Positions 10,291-18,739 of a stretch of DNA of 64,000 nucleotides are shown here, piece after piece. The first letter of the stretch is position 1; every line of letters starts with the position of its first letter. The notes beneath the pieces were generated by a model. It had not been told where the DNA came from. It saw only the letters and a list, made by a program, of their open reading frames with translations, and ran no database searches. Source of the DNA: Fictibacillus phosphorivorans (GTDB taxonomy: Bacteria; Bacillota; Bacilli; Bacillales; Fictibacillaceae); NCBI RefSeq assembly GCF_023715845.1, contig NZ_JAMBOR010000014.1, positions 1 to 64,000 on the forward strand. Reading direction: 5' to 3'. A program made the translations under genes and the position numbers.

Positions 10291-11197
10291 CTTTTAGTGC
10301 TTGAATAACAGGGGATATAGGCTGCTTGTTTTTCGTCGAGAAAAAATCTTGAAAAGGGTCCCCAATTTCTTTAATACGGTCATGGATAACCGTTAAGGGG
10401 AATAACTCTGGACGGAGATCTTGTTTTACTTCATGCCAATAAAGCGGAGCGGCAACGAGTGCATCCTCATTTCCTCTTACGGAGTAAGGAGCTATGATCG
10501 TTTTACCTTCAGCATGCTGGATATAATCGATGTAACATTTATTTCCTCTGTTCTTTTTTAAACGTTCAATCGTAAACCATCGAGGTTCCTTTTCAATTAA
10601 ATAGTGTGCCAGGAATTCAGTAAAAAGACGTGATTCCTCAAATGTAACCTGATCGGCAGGTAATGGAATATAAATCTGCATCCCTTTATTACCACTCGTT
10701 TTAATAAAGGTTGTCAGGCGAAGGCTGTCGCAGACTTCTTTTATCATTAATGCCGCTTCTACAGAGAGTTTAAACTCATCCCGCGAAGGCGGATCGAGAT
10801 CCATAACGATTTCTGAAGGGTATGAGGTATCGGATGTTCGGTAAGGAATATGAAATTCAAAAGCGAGCTGATTTCCAAGCCATAAGAGGGTTGGCAGGTT
10901 ATTGCACATAATGTAATTAATATTCTCTTTTTGAACCGTTTGAATAAATGAAGGAGCGTAGTCTGGACAGTTCTTCTGATAAAACCGTTCATCTCCTACT
11001 CCGTGCGGATATCTGATCACAGTAAGTGCGCGATTTCGAAGGAAAGGCAGCATGAACGGTGCAAGATGTGTTAAATAATTGATGTATTCCACTTTTACAA
11101 TCTGCAGTTCTGGCCAGAGAGGCTTATCAGGACTTGTCAGTGTAACGATCTCTCCATTCACTTGGAGGTTCAGAGATTCTTTTGCAGGTTTTCCCAT
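10277..11197 (-). CDS. NHEJ DNA polymerase/primase (LigD polymerase domain, stand-alone)
   Basis: 306 residues covering a complete LigD-type polymerase domain (archaeo-eukaryotic primase fold). Seen: SPDKPLWPE near the start, RYPHGVGDERFYQK, catalytic MDLDPPSRDEF, TSGNKGMQIYIPL and SVRGNEDALVAAPLYW. It fills gaps during Ku-dependent end joining. In B. subtilis this domain is fused to the ligase; here it is a separate frame overlapping the ligase gene by 28 bases. GGGAGGA six bases before ATG 11197 supports independent translation; a TTG at 11212 would add five residues. Confidence 0.9.
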   Translation of the reverse strand: MGKPAKESLNLQVNGEIVTLTSPDKPLWPELQIVKVEYINYLTHLAPFMLPFLRNRALTVIRYPHGVGDERFYQKNCPDYAPSFIQTVQKENINYIMCNNLPTLLWLGNQLAFEFHIPYRTSDTSYPSEIVMDLDPPSRDEFKLSVEAALMIKEVCDSLRLTTFIKTSGNKGMQIYIPLPADQVTFEESRLFTEFLAHYLIEKEPRWFTIERLKKNRGNKCYIDYIQHAEGKTIIAPYSVRGNEDALVAAPLYWHEVKQDLRPELFPLTVIHDRIKEIGDPFQDFFSTKNKQPISPVIQALKEKSL

Positions 11198-12132
11198 GTG
11201 CAATCCTCCCAATCAGCATCAAAACGAAAACGGACAAAGCGAGGCTGCCGTAACTGATTTTTGTAGACTTCTAAAAAAGAAAGCTCCACACATAGAGATG
11301 GTTCAATTAAAATGATGGAGTTTGATCTTCCGCTTTGATTTTTCTTAACAATTTGTATGAGTGCTTCCTTCTCTTCCGGTGAGATTCCGTGTGAAAATAA
11401 TCCAACAAACATAATTTGATCATCCTTTATCACACCAACATGGAAAAATCCGTTTTCGGTATCGTAACCCATTAAGATAAAATTACTGTACGTTAGATTT
11501 TTTACCTTTATCCAGTGGTTGGTTCGTGTTCCAGATAACCACTTACTCTTTATTTTTTTGGCTACGATTCCCTCGCTTTTGCTAAGACGAACCGTTTGCT
11601 CAATATCTTCTCTATCTTTTGTATATGGGATAAAGTTCAAATGAGAAGAAGGGATGACTTTCTCTGTGTCAATCAACAATGTCTTCATTAACTCTGATAG
11701 CATTTCTTTTCTATAAATAAAAGGTTCATGAGACATGTATCGTCCTTGTAAAGCTAATAAATCAAAAGCACAAAAAGAAGACGGATACAGCTTAATTGCT
11801 TGTTGGATTCTTTCATGTTGTTTCAGCCTTCCTCTTTTTTGAATCTGTTCAAAGTTTGCTTTAAATGGGTTTTCTAATATACAAAGTTCACCATCGATCA
11901 AAAGGGGAAATAAGTGATTCACTTTATTTTCAATACCCTTTAAATAATCAGGGATTTCTGGAAAGATGGTGTGCAGGTAATGACCATTTCTAGATGTCAT
12001 AACAATCTTTGAATGATCCCAATAAAGAAGACAACGAAAACCATCGTACTTTACTTCAAAGACCCAATCCTCACCAACCGGAAGTTTGTCCGAAAGGGAA
12101 GGGAGCATGGGTTTTAGAAATGCAGAAATCAT
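11170..12132 (-). CDS. ligD: ATP-dependent DNA ligase of the NHEJ system (LigD ligase domain)
   Basis: 320 residues. The adenylated lysine is in FEVKYDGFR (Lys28); downstream nucleotidyltransferase motifs include DGELCI, EGIVAKK and WIKVKN, followed by an OB-fold domain ending near CTWENL. It seals double-strand breaks held by Ku. Its ATG overlaps the ku stop as ATGA, a coupling arrangement, and its 3' end overlaps the polymerase gene. The polymerase domain that is fused in B. subtilis LigD is encoded separately here. Confidence 0.9.
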   Translation of the reverse strand: MISAFLKPMLPSLSDKLPVGEDWVFEVKYDGFRCLLYWDHSKIVMTSRNGHYLHTIFPEIPDYLKGIENKVNHLFPLLIDGELCILENPFKANFEQIQKRGRLKQHERIQQAIKLYPSSFCAFDLLALQGRYMSHEPFIYRKEMLSELMKTLLIDTEKVIPSSHLNFIPYTKDREDIEQTVRLSKSEGIVAKKIKSKWLSGTRTNHWIKVKNLTYSNFILMGYDTENGFFHVGVIKDDQIMFVGLFSHGISPEEKEALIQIVKKNQSGRSNSIILIEPSLCVELSFLEVYKNQLRQPRFVRFRFDADWEDCTWENLQKNL

Positions 12133-13016
12133 GAACTTGAGGCTTTCTTCTTAGCTGTAGATTTTTTCTTTTTTGTTTTCTTTTCCTCGCCCGATTTTTT
12201 CTCGCCCGTTTCTTTTTGTTTTTTGGTTTCTTTTTTCTTTGGTTCTTTCCCTTTGCTTTCATTGATCGAAGCTTGTAAAGCTTCCATCAGGTCAACGACA
12301 TTTGTCTTAGGTTTTTCTTTCGCCACTTTCACTTCATCACCAGAAATTTTACTGTTGATCAGTTCTAGAACCGCTTCACGGTACTCATCCTCATATTTCT
12401 CCGGTTCAAATGGAGCAGTTAGCTGTTCGATCAGCTGCTTCGCCATTTCAAGTTCTTTTTCATTCAGTGAGACTTCGTCAGTCAGCCCAGGAACATGATC
12501 CACATTACGTACTTCGTCAGGGTAAAAAATTGTTTCTAAAACTAATCCGTTTTTATAAACACGAACAGCGGCAAGGTGCTCTTTTGATCGGAGTGTAAAC
12601 TTAGCTAGGCCTATTTTTCCTGTATCTTCCATCGCTTTTTTTAATAGAGCAAATGACTTCGTGCCGTTTTCTCCCGGTCCTACAAAATAAGAACGGTTAT
12701 AAAAAATCGGATCGATCTCCTCTAATTGAATGAAATCGATGATTTCTATCGATTTATCAGATACACCTGCCAATTCATCCAATTCATCTTTTTCAACGAC
12801 AACAAACTTTCCAGGTTCATATTCATAACCTTTGACAATCTCTTTAGAATCAACCGTTTCTTCACATACCGGACATACTTTTTCATATTGAACAGGGCTA
12901 TGGCACTTTTCATGTAAATATCTCATCTTAATATCTTTATTTTCAGTGGCAGCAAACAGTTTTATCGGAATATTCACAAGCCCGAAGCTGATTGCTCCTT
13001 TCCACATCGTATGCAT
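12129..13016 (-). CDS. ku: Ku protein, DNA end-binding
   Basis: 295 residues. The Ku core (about 1-255) begins MHTMWKGAISFGLVNIPIKL; the central insert carries CHSPVQYEKVCPVCEE. The last 40 residues are lysine-rich (KKETKKQKE...AKKKASSS), like the DNA-binding tails of other bacterial Ku proteins. Ku homodimers ring broken DNA ends and recruit the ligase. The frame also has ATG at 13025, but AAAGG abuts that codon; AAAGGATGG with a five-base gap favours 13016. First gene of the ku-ligase-polymerase operon. Confidence 0.93.
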   Translation of the reverse strand: MHTMWKGAISFGLVNIPIKLFAATENKDIKMRYLHEKCHSPVQYEKVCPVCEETVDSKEIVKGYEYEPGKFVVVEKDELDELAGVSDKSIEIIDFIQLEEIDPIFYNRSYFVGPGENGTKSFALLKKAMEDTGKIGLAKFTLRSKEHLAAVRVYKNGLVLETIFYPDEVRNVDHVPGLTDEVSLNEKELEMAKQLIEQLTAPFEPEKYEDEYREAVLELINSKISGDEVKVAKEKPKTNVVDLMEALQASINESKGKEPKKKETKKQKETGEKKSGEEKKTKKKKSTAKKKASSS

Positions 13017-13119
13017 GAATACCATCCTTTCTCAATTTCAATTTACTTATAGTGTTTGATTTCCAATAAAATAATCGTCATGTATATTTTTCCAACTCTA
13101 TATACATTTCGACAATAGA

Positions 13120-13148
13120 TTGTAGAATCCGTGAAAATCCTGCATAAT
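13120..13148 (+). promoter_or_regulatory. Predicted sigma-A promoter of the histidine kinase gene
   Basis: TTGTAG (13120-13125) and CATAAT (13143-13148) are separated by 17 bases, 37 bases before the ATG at 13186. Confidence 0.5.
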
Positions 13149-13185
13149 GGATGGCAGAGATTGATAATTAAAGGGTGATTTTAGG

Positions 13186-14316
13186 ATGGAATGCAGTACA
13201 CAAGAACAAATCAATAAAAAGCTGGCTACTTTCCTTATCGAGCAGAAAGCAAGCATCGTTGAAAAATGGCTTGAACACGTACTGTTGCCACAGAATGACC
13301 CTTTTTATGAGGAAGTCAAAAAGAACGGATATCAAACGATTCTTGAACTGATCAATTACTTGGAAACAGGATCGCTGGACAGATTAAACAAACTTACGAA
13401 TAAAATGGCTACAGAGCGAATTGAAGCCAAGGCGGATATTGGGGACTTTGTACATAATATAAACATTGGTCGGAGCGTCGTTTATGAGCTTTTGATGTGC
13501 TCTTTATTAAACGAGCATGAAAAAGGCAAAGGCGTTCTCATGATGCAGCGGTATTTCGATCATCTTCTTTATTTAAGTGTAAAAGACTATACGGCATTAA
13601 AAGACTCGATCATTGAAAAGAAAAATCAGTTCATTCAAGAAATGCATCATGACAGGTTAACGATGCTTGGACAGATCGCAGCGAGTTTTGCACATGAATT
13701 TAGAAATCCCCTTACATCGGTTAAAGGATTTATTTATTTACTTCAAAGAGAGTTGGAGAAAACGGAACAATCTGATCATTATTTTGATATCATCAAAAAC
13801 GAGATGCAGAGTTTGGAAGAAAAGATCACTCAGTTCCTTTATCTATCCAAAATGAGAGGTCTTGAAGATAAGCTTGTACATGTACCAATAAAGACGCTTA
13901 TAGAAGAAATGATTGAATTTATGTATCCTCGATTCACGGAAACAAACATCATCATCCATGCTGATTTGGATGAAGAAGTAATGATTGAGGGTGACAGTTC
14001 ACAGATTAAGCAAGTCTTATTGAATATTCTTGTTAACGCTGTTGAAGAGTTAAGCGAGTGGAACGGTGAACGGAAAATAGAAGTGAAGCTGAGAAGAATG
14101 GAAGATAAGGCTGAACTTTCTATCTGCAATAACGGTAATCCAATCCCTGATTATCTGCTGGAGAACGTATTTGAACCATTCGTAACGACCAAATCCCTTG
14201 GAACAGGTCTTGGCTTATCGGTTTGCAAACAGATCGTAGAGAAACATAATGGCACGATCGAAGTGAGTTCAGAGGAAGACATCACATGCTTTACAATCAT
14301 GTTCCCAACCTTATAA
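13186..14316 (+). CDS. Orphan sensor histidine kinase (soluble)
   Basis: 376 residues with no membrane segment. Residues 1 to about 150 form a helical sensor resembling RsbR/RsbRD-type N-terminal domains (EKWLEHVLL...). Then come a HisKA domain with HEFRNPLTSVKGF (phosphorylated His near 168), the N box LLNILVNAVEEL and the G box GTGLGLSVCKQIVEKHNG. The architecture resembles Bacillus sporulation-type orphan kinases feeding Spo0F; no response regulator is adjacent. AAAGGGTGA before the ATG is a modest ribosome site. Its transcript ends in the hairpin of an intergenic repeat element. Confidence 0.85.
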   Translation: MECSTQEQINKKLATFLIEQKASIVEKWLEHVLLPQNDPFYEEVKKNGYQTILELINYLETGSLDRLNKLTNKMATERIEAKADIGDFVHNINIGRSVVYELLMCSLLNEHEKGKGVLMMQRYFDHLLYLSVKDYTALKDSIIEKKNQFIQEMHHDRLTMLGQIAASFAHEFRNPLTSVKGFIYLLQRELEKTEQSDHYFDIIKNEMQSLEEKITQFLYLSKMRGLEDKLVHVPIKTLIEEMIEFMYPRFTETNIIIHADLDEEVMIEGDSSQIKQVLLNILVNAVEELSEWNGERKIEVKLRRMEDKAELSICNNGNPIPDYLLENVFEPFVTTKSLGTGLGLSVCKQIVEKHNGTIEVSSEEDITCFTIMFPTL

Positions 14317-14320
14317 AAGG

Positions 14321-14367
14321 AGGGCTGACTTGAAGTGTAAAAACTTTTGAGTTCTAGCCCTTTTTTT
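14321..14367 (+). terminator. Terminator of the kinase gene, 5' end of a repeat element
   Basis: AGGGCT...AGCCCT with inner ACTT/AAGT pairing is followed by seven T, five bases after the kinase stop. Nearly the same hairpin, inverted, ends the transglycosylase gene at 52979-53027. Confidence 0.85.
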
Positions 14368-14667
14368 ATATAAAAATTAGAGAAAAAAGTGTGTGTTGAT
14401 GAGTGAAAAACGAGTTTTTCAGTACTGACCTAATAAAATTTTAAGCAAAAATAACTGCCTAACAAGTTGTAACAGATGTTAAGTAGGACTGAATCAGCAA
14501 GTCTGAGCGAAAACCTACCTTTTCTGCGCGAAAAAAGGGGTTTTGAGCATAACTCGGCATTCTCCGAGCGTAACTAGAGGATTTTGTGCGAAAAGCGGGT
14601 TCTTACGCGAACGTGTAACAAAATAAAAAAACATGTACCGTAAAAACGTCATAGAGATCTTTTGATC
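14321..14667 (+). repeat. Intergenic repeat element, copy A, with a six-unit 20-21 bp array
   Basis: About 347 bp. It begins with a terminator hairpin, passes through an AT-rich segment, then carries six degenerate units around GAGCGAA/GCGCGAA whose cores start near 14504, 14525, 14544, 14565, 14585 and 14605. It ends with CGCGAACGTGTAAC, CATGTACC and TAAAAACGTCAT. The same order of blocks occurs on the opposite strand at 52697-53027. No coding potential is evident in it. Confidence 0.8.
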
Positions 14668-14699
14668 AAAAAAAGAGGGCTGACGTTGGTCAACCCTCC
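14668..14699 (-). terminator. Terminator of the small gene at 14708-14851
   Basis: On the minus strand GAGGGTTGAC pairs with GTCAGCCCTC and is followed by seven T, nine bases past the stop. Confidence 0.85.
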
Positions 14700-14707
14700 T
14701 ATCATGC

Positions 14708-14851
14708 TTATAAATGATCAGGTTTTTTAGAATATGGCTGCTTGCCTTTTTCTCTGATCTCATGCTCAGCTACATTATTTAACTTATTTCTCGCTTGATT
14801 GTCTACAGGCTTTTTATCATCATCTTTTGTGTAGCGGTGTTTGTGTGTCAT
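14708..14851 (-). CDS. Small hydrophilic protein of unknown function
   Basis: 47 residues, MTHKHRYTKDDDKKPVDNQA at the start and ending SKKPDHL. It is rich in Lys, Asp, His and Asn, with no cysteine or membrane segment, and is probably disordered. AGGAGGG seven bases before the ATG and a terminator just after the stop argue for a real gene. I do not recognise the family; its composition resembles minor small spore proteins, but no motif confirms that. Confidence 0.7.
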   Translation of the reverse strand: MTHKHRYTKDDDKKPVDNQARNKLNNVAEHEIREKGKQPYSKKPDHL

Positions 14852-14908
14852 ATCGTATCCCTCCTGTTTCTAACATCTGTCAGAAGGAAATCGATTATGC
14901 ATCATGTT

Positions 14909-15772
14909 TCAAGAAACTTTTTTCGGTGTATTTAAAAAGAATAACGCGATGGTTCCAGGTCCTGCATGAGCCCCTATCGCACATCCGATCATCGTGATCA
15001 AAATGTTTCGGTTACCGGTTTCAGCGATGATTAATTCTTTCAGTGCTTGGGCGGTTTCTGTATCATCCGCATGGCTGATTCCAATCGTCACATCATCCAG
15101 TGCTTCGGATCGTTCTTTCATGAGTTCGACCATACGGCCTAAAACTTTCTTTTTTCCTCGCAATTTTTCAAGCGGGAACAACTTGCCTTCTTCCATATGA
15201 AGGACAGGCTTAATCTTTAAAAGCGTGCCCATCACAGCAGCTGTTTTACTAACCCGGCCGCCGCGCAATAAATATTCAAGGTCATCAACGGTAAAAATAG
15301 ATTCAAGATGTTTCTGATAGTGCTCGAGGGTGTTCTTAATTTCGTCCATTGTTTTTCCGGCTTTCGCTTCTTTAGCTGCCTCGTAGACCATTAGACCATA
15401 GCCAAGTGAAGCAGCCTGACTGTCAAATACCTCAATTTCGGCGTCTGGGTATTCTTCAAGTACCTCATTTTTCATAAGGACCGCGGTTTGATAGGTACCG
15501 CTTATTCCTGAAGATAAGGTTATGTAAATAGCGGGAGTCCCATTCTTAGCATAAGAACTTAATGTTTCTTTTATAAGAGAAGGTGGGACTTGTGCCGTTT
15601 TTGGCGTCGCTCCATCTTTCATATATGTATATAGCTGTTTTGGCTCAATGTTTGACCGGTCTAAATATTCTTCGTTGTTTATCTGTACAACTAATGGAAG
15701 CATAGCAATATCGTACTCATCAAGAATTTGTTTGGGCAGATCAGAACCTGTATCCGTAATAATTTGAATCAT
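14909..15772 (-). CDS. yitS: DegV family fatty-acid-binding protein
   Basis: 287 residues, a full-length DegV protein: ITDTGSDLPKQILDEYDI at the N-terminus, STGISGTYQTA-like segment LSSGISGTYQTAVL, LRGGRVSKTAAVMG and the terminal IGAHAGPGTIALFF. DegV (FakB) proteins bind fatty acids and, in Firmicutes with FakA, present them for phosphorylation. Position beside yitT matches B. subtilis yitS (inferred orthology). AGGTGAAATGAA precedes the ATG. A second, distinct DegV gene lies at 40694. Confidence 0.85.
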   Translation of the reverse strand: MIQIITDTGSDLPKQILDEYDIAMLPLVVQINNEEYLDRSNIEPKQLYTYMKDGATPKTAQVPPSLIKETLSSYAKNGTPAIYITLSSGISGTYQTAVLMKNEVLEEYPDAEIEVFDSQAASLGYGLMVYEAAKEAKAGKTMDEIKNTLEHYQKHLESIFTVDDLEYLLRGGRVSKTAAVMGTLLKIKPVLHMEEGKLFPLEKLRGKKKVLGRMVELMKERSEALDDVTIGISHADDTETAQALKELIIAETGNRNILITMIGCAIGAHAGPGTIALFFLNTPKKVS

Positions 15773-15925
15773 TTCATTTCACCTGCTTAGCTTTTTCTAT
15801 AGTTTACCGTGTGATGGAATGAAAAGGCAATCATCATCTTTCAAAAAAGGTTAATTTGGCTATTGACGATGGTCTGCTTTTTCTGTTAAATATAAATCTT
15901 GGACATTGAAAGGAGGGGCTCAACA

Positions 15926-16795
15926 ATGATTAGAGATCGTTTCCGAATTACAGAAATCGGGACAAATGAGATGAAAACCATCTTTTTTATAATTGTAGGT
16001 GCTATATTAAACGCAATATCACTGAATATGTTTTTAATTCCCGCTAAAGTATACGCTAGCGGATTTACTGGAGTTTCTCAGCTGATATCATCCTTGCTTG
16101 AAAATACAGAATTTCCGATCTCAACAGGTATTTTATATCTTATTTTTAATATTCCGGTTACGGTTCTTGGCTGGATGAAAGTAGGAAAGTCGTTTACGAT
16201 TTACAGTTTTTTAAGTGTCATCATGATTACTTTTTTCTTAGAGGTCGTTCCGATTACAGTAGTATCGGAAGACATCTTGCTTAACGCCGTATTTGGAGGC
16301 GTTATTGCTGCGTTGGGAGTGGGGGTAACCTTAAAATACGGTGCGTCTACTGGCGGATTGGACATCATCGCAATGGTCCTTTCACGAATGAAAAATAAAC
16401 CGATCGGCAGCTACTTTTTCATATTAAACGGGTTGATCATTATGGCCGCAGGTTTCTTGTTCGGGTGGGAAAAGGCATTATACACCTTAGTTGCTCTCTA
16501 TGTTTCCTCACGCGTCATCGACGCCGTACATACCCGTCATGAAAAGCTGACGGCAATGATTGTTACGAAGAAAGGAAAAGAGATACAAGAAGCCATCCAT
16601 GGCAGAATGGTCAGAGGGATCACCATCATCCCCGCAAAAGGAGCCTTCTCTAACCATGACAAAGAAATGCTCATGATTGTCATTACGCGATATGAATTAT
16701 ACGATCTTGAGCTTGTACTGAAAGAAGTAGACCCAAATGCCTTCACAAATATTATCCACACGCAAGGCATCTATGGATTCTTCCGCAACGACTAG
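15926..16795 (+). CDS. yitT: YitT family membrane protein
   Basis: 289 residues: five or six membrane spans of the YitT_membrane domain (about 15-205), then a cytoplasmic DUF2179 domain (about 215-285) with HGRMVRGITIIPAKGAFS and the family ending NIIHTQGIYGFF. The family is widespread in Firmicutes and its transport role is unsettled. AAAGGAGGGG before ATG 15926 decides the start, nine codons inside a longer open frame. A hairpin terminator follows at 16837. Confidence 0.9.
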   Translation: MIRDRFRITEIGTNEMKTIFFIIVGAILNAISLNMFLIPAKVYASGFTGVSQLISSLLENTEFPISTGILYLIFNIPVTVLGWMKVGKSFTIYSFLSVIMITFFLEVVPITVVSEDILLNAVFGGVIAALGVGVTLKYGASTGGLDIIAMVLSRMKNKPIGSYFFILNGLIIMAAGFLFGWEKALYTLVALYVSSRVIDAVHTRHEKLTAMIVTKKGKEIQEAIHGRMVRGITIIPAKGAFSNHDKEMLMIVITRYELYDLELVLKEVDPNAFTNIIHTQGIYGFFRND

Positions 16796-16836
16796 GGACA
16801 GACCCCAGACAAATACAAATTCATTAATTTTGTACA

Positions 16837-16870
16837 CACGGTATGGACATTTTCCATGCCGTGTTTTATT
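16837..16870 (+). terminator. Terminator downstream of yitT
   Basis: CACGGTATGG pairs with CCATGCCGTG over a six-base loop and is followed by TTTTATTTAT. Confidence 0.85.
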
Positions 16871-16933
16871 TATGAATCTTTTCGTTAAAATCACCATATA
16901 ACGGTAAAAATGAATAGGAAGGTGGTGATTTGC

Positions 16934-17752
16934 TTGGCGCGAAAATTAAAACAGAGTTTTGTGCTCTTTTTTGCTTTAATTATTATTCTTGCTATCGCAT
17001 CTGGCTGTTCCAAAGATAATGAAGAAAAGAAGGTTAAAGGGAAGGAAAGCGTTAGTTCGCAACTCAATCCTGTATTATCTATACAACAGAAAAATGATGG
17101 AATCGACTTTTTGCTAGCATTAGAAAACCAAAGCAATCATACGGTAACCTTACATTATAACAGTACAAAGATGTTTGATATCACGGTTACTGATACTACA
17201 GGCAAAGAGAATTATCGATATTCAAAAGGGAAGAAATATAAACAACAAACAGCGAAGGTTCAGATTCAATCAGGAGCTAGCCATATATGGAAAACGAAGT
17301 GGAAGCTTTCACCAGAGGAAAGGAAAGCTGGTATATACAAAGTTAAAGCCGAATTCACCCCAATCAAAGTCACACCAGGCTCAATTAAAACAGAGAAGCT
17401 TGTTATTACAGATAACTTGACCTTGCAATCAGGAATGGGTGATTTAAAAAACAACTCATTTCGAAATATTCATTTCACTGGAACAGATGGAGAATATAAA
17501 GTTTCAGGTGAAGCTAGGGTCTTTGAAGCATCATTTGCTTACTTAGTTACGGATGGTCATGAAGTTTTAGTGGAAAATCATGCGCAGACTGCAGAAGGAG
17601 CACCTGCTTGGGCACCTTTTTCAATAGAAATTGAGATTCCTGAGGATGACTTGCCGATAAATGGTACACTAATGCTTGAACTGTTCTATTATAGTCCGAA
17701 AGACGGCGAGAAAACGGATGTATTAGCTGTTCCGCTTGAGACATTTAAATAA
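16934..17752 (+). CDS. Lipoprotein with BsuPI-like and Gmad2 domains
   Basis: 272 residues. Signal peptide with lipobox IASGC, then about 50-155 a BsuPI-like domain (the intracellular proteinase inhibitor fold: FDITVTDTTGKENYRYSKG) and about 165-270 an immunoglobulin-like Gmad2 domain (DGEYKVSGEARVFEASFAYL). In B. subtilis the inhibitor gene ipi lies next to yitT, so this appears to be a surface-anchored relative; Gmad2 is found in spore germination proteins. Start TTG 16934 is chosen because AGGAAGGTGGTGA precedes it; ATG 16910 upstream has no such site. Confidence 0.75.
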   Translation: MARKLKQSFVLFFALIIILAIASGCSKDNEEKKVKGKESVSSQLNPVLSIQQKNDGIDFLLALENQSNHTVTLHYNSTKMFDITVTDTTGKENYRYSKGKKYKQQTAKVQIQSGASHIWKTKWKLSPEERKAGIYKVKAEFTPIKVTPGSIKTEKLVITDNLTLQSGMGDLKNNSFRNIHFTGTDGEYKVSGEARVFEASFAYLVTDGHEVLVENHAQTAEGAPAWAPFSIEIEIPEDDLPINGTLMLELFYYSPKDGEKTDVLAVPLETFK

Positions 17753-17821
17753 AGGATCTGTGAAATTTCAGAACATCTATCCCAAATAACAAACAACTAA
17801 AATTTATGACGTGATAAAAAC

Positions 17822-17850
17822 AAAAACCAGCCCTCAAAAGGCTGGTTTTC
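17822..17850. terminator. Bidirectional terminator
   Basis: AAAAACCAGCC and GGCTGGTTTT surround a seven-base loop, giving U-runs on both strands between the convergent lipoprotein and NifU-N genes. Confidence 0.85.
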
Positions 17851-17857
17851 TCATTCA

Positions 17858-18118
17858 TTAAGCATTCTCATTCAAAGCTTTTTCGATTTCAGGCATGAGT
17901 TGGTTCCAGTCACTGTCCGCTGTTTTGTTGACTGTGATGAAATTTTCAAAGCCGAAGATCGATTCTACACCGTCGATTGACAATAAAGCTTTTGCTAGAG
18001 AAGAATCCGTATCATCTCCAACACGTGCAGATAATCTTCCTTCTAGAAACTTTTCAGTTGCATCAAACTTGATTGCATTCGGATTTGGTGTCGGGTGGAT
18101 CGAGAATTCAATGGCCAT
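17858..18118 (-). CDS. NifU/Nfu N-terminal domain protein
   Basis: 86 residues forming a single Nfu N-terminal domain: FSIHPTPNPNAIKFDATEKF and ALLSIDGVESIFGFENFITV. The C-terminal CXXC scaffold domain of full Nfu is absent and there is no cysteine pair, so it cannot hold an Fe-S cluster as Nfu does; a client-binding or assembly role is inferred. GAAGGAG before ATG 18118 decides the start, 19 codons inside a longer open frame. Confidence 0.85.
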   Translation of the reverse strand: MAIEFSIHPTPNPNAIKFDATEKFLEGRLSARVGDDTDSSLAKALLSIDGVESIFGFENFITVNKTADSDWNQLMPEIEKALNENA

Positions 18119-18137
18119 AAAAACACTCCTTCGTTTA

Positions 18138-18590
18138 TTAAAAGTTAAATGCGTATCTCTTTGAGATGATATCATGAAAATCTAGTGAGTTATACAAATG
18201 CTTCGTTACAGAGTTGTTGATTCCTGTTTCCAATTCAATCGATTTAATTCCATCACGTTCAGCCCAATAAATCAGATGAAGAAGTAGTTTGCGGGCAATA
18301 CCCTTATTTCTGTGCTCTTCGTGGACATAAAGTTCATTCAGCCATAAATAAGGGCCACCGATTCGAATACTAATTCCCAAATTGAAAAAAGCAAGACCAA
18401 TTATAGAATCTTCTTCTTGAGCGACTATGATCCCGCTCTTATCGGGATTTTCCAGTGCGAGCTTAACTCCAGCAAGCGTACGGGAATGCTCCTCAGGCTC
18501 ACCATCCATGGTGCGCTGCTGTATGAAAAGGTGCGCAATTTCTTCGATGATATGGGATTCGGCTTCACTCGTTACTCGATATATTTTCAT
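18138..18590 (-). CDS. GNAT family acetyltransferase
   Basis: 150 residues with a GNAT fold: beta strands IIGLAFFNLG and LWLNELYVHEEHRNKGIARKLL, whose RNKGIA is the acetyl-CoA-binding Q/RxxGxG/A motif. The substrate is unknown. GGGGG nine bases before the ATG serves as ribosome site. The stop lies 19 bases before the NifU-N start, so the two probably form one minus-strand unit. Confidence 0.88.
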   Translation of the reverse strand: MKIYRVTSEAESHIIEEIAHLFIQQRTMDGEPEEHSRTLAGVKLALENPDKSGIIVAQEEDSIIGLAFFNLGISIRIGGPYLWLNELYVHEEHRNKGIARKLLLHLIYWAERDGIKSIELETGINNSVTKHLYNSLDFHDIISKRYAFNF

Positions 18591-18739
18591 TAGAATGCCC
18601 CCAAATTACTCGTAAAAACATTAAATTTAAACATAACATAACACATTATAACAAATTTATTGAAGGAATGACGTTTGTTAAATGGAATTTTATTTCGAAT
18701 ACCTATAATACACATTCAATTAAAAGGAGGTGGGTGGGA

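Noticed and set aside
12071-12262. Lys/Arg-rich ORF
   Set aside because: Frame-shifted shadow of the lysine-rich Ku tail.
14504-14611. CRISPR array
   Set aside because: Units are only 20-21 bp apart including the core, there are no unique spacers of 30 bp or so, cores are degenerate, and no cas genes are nearby.
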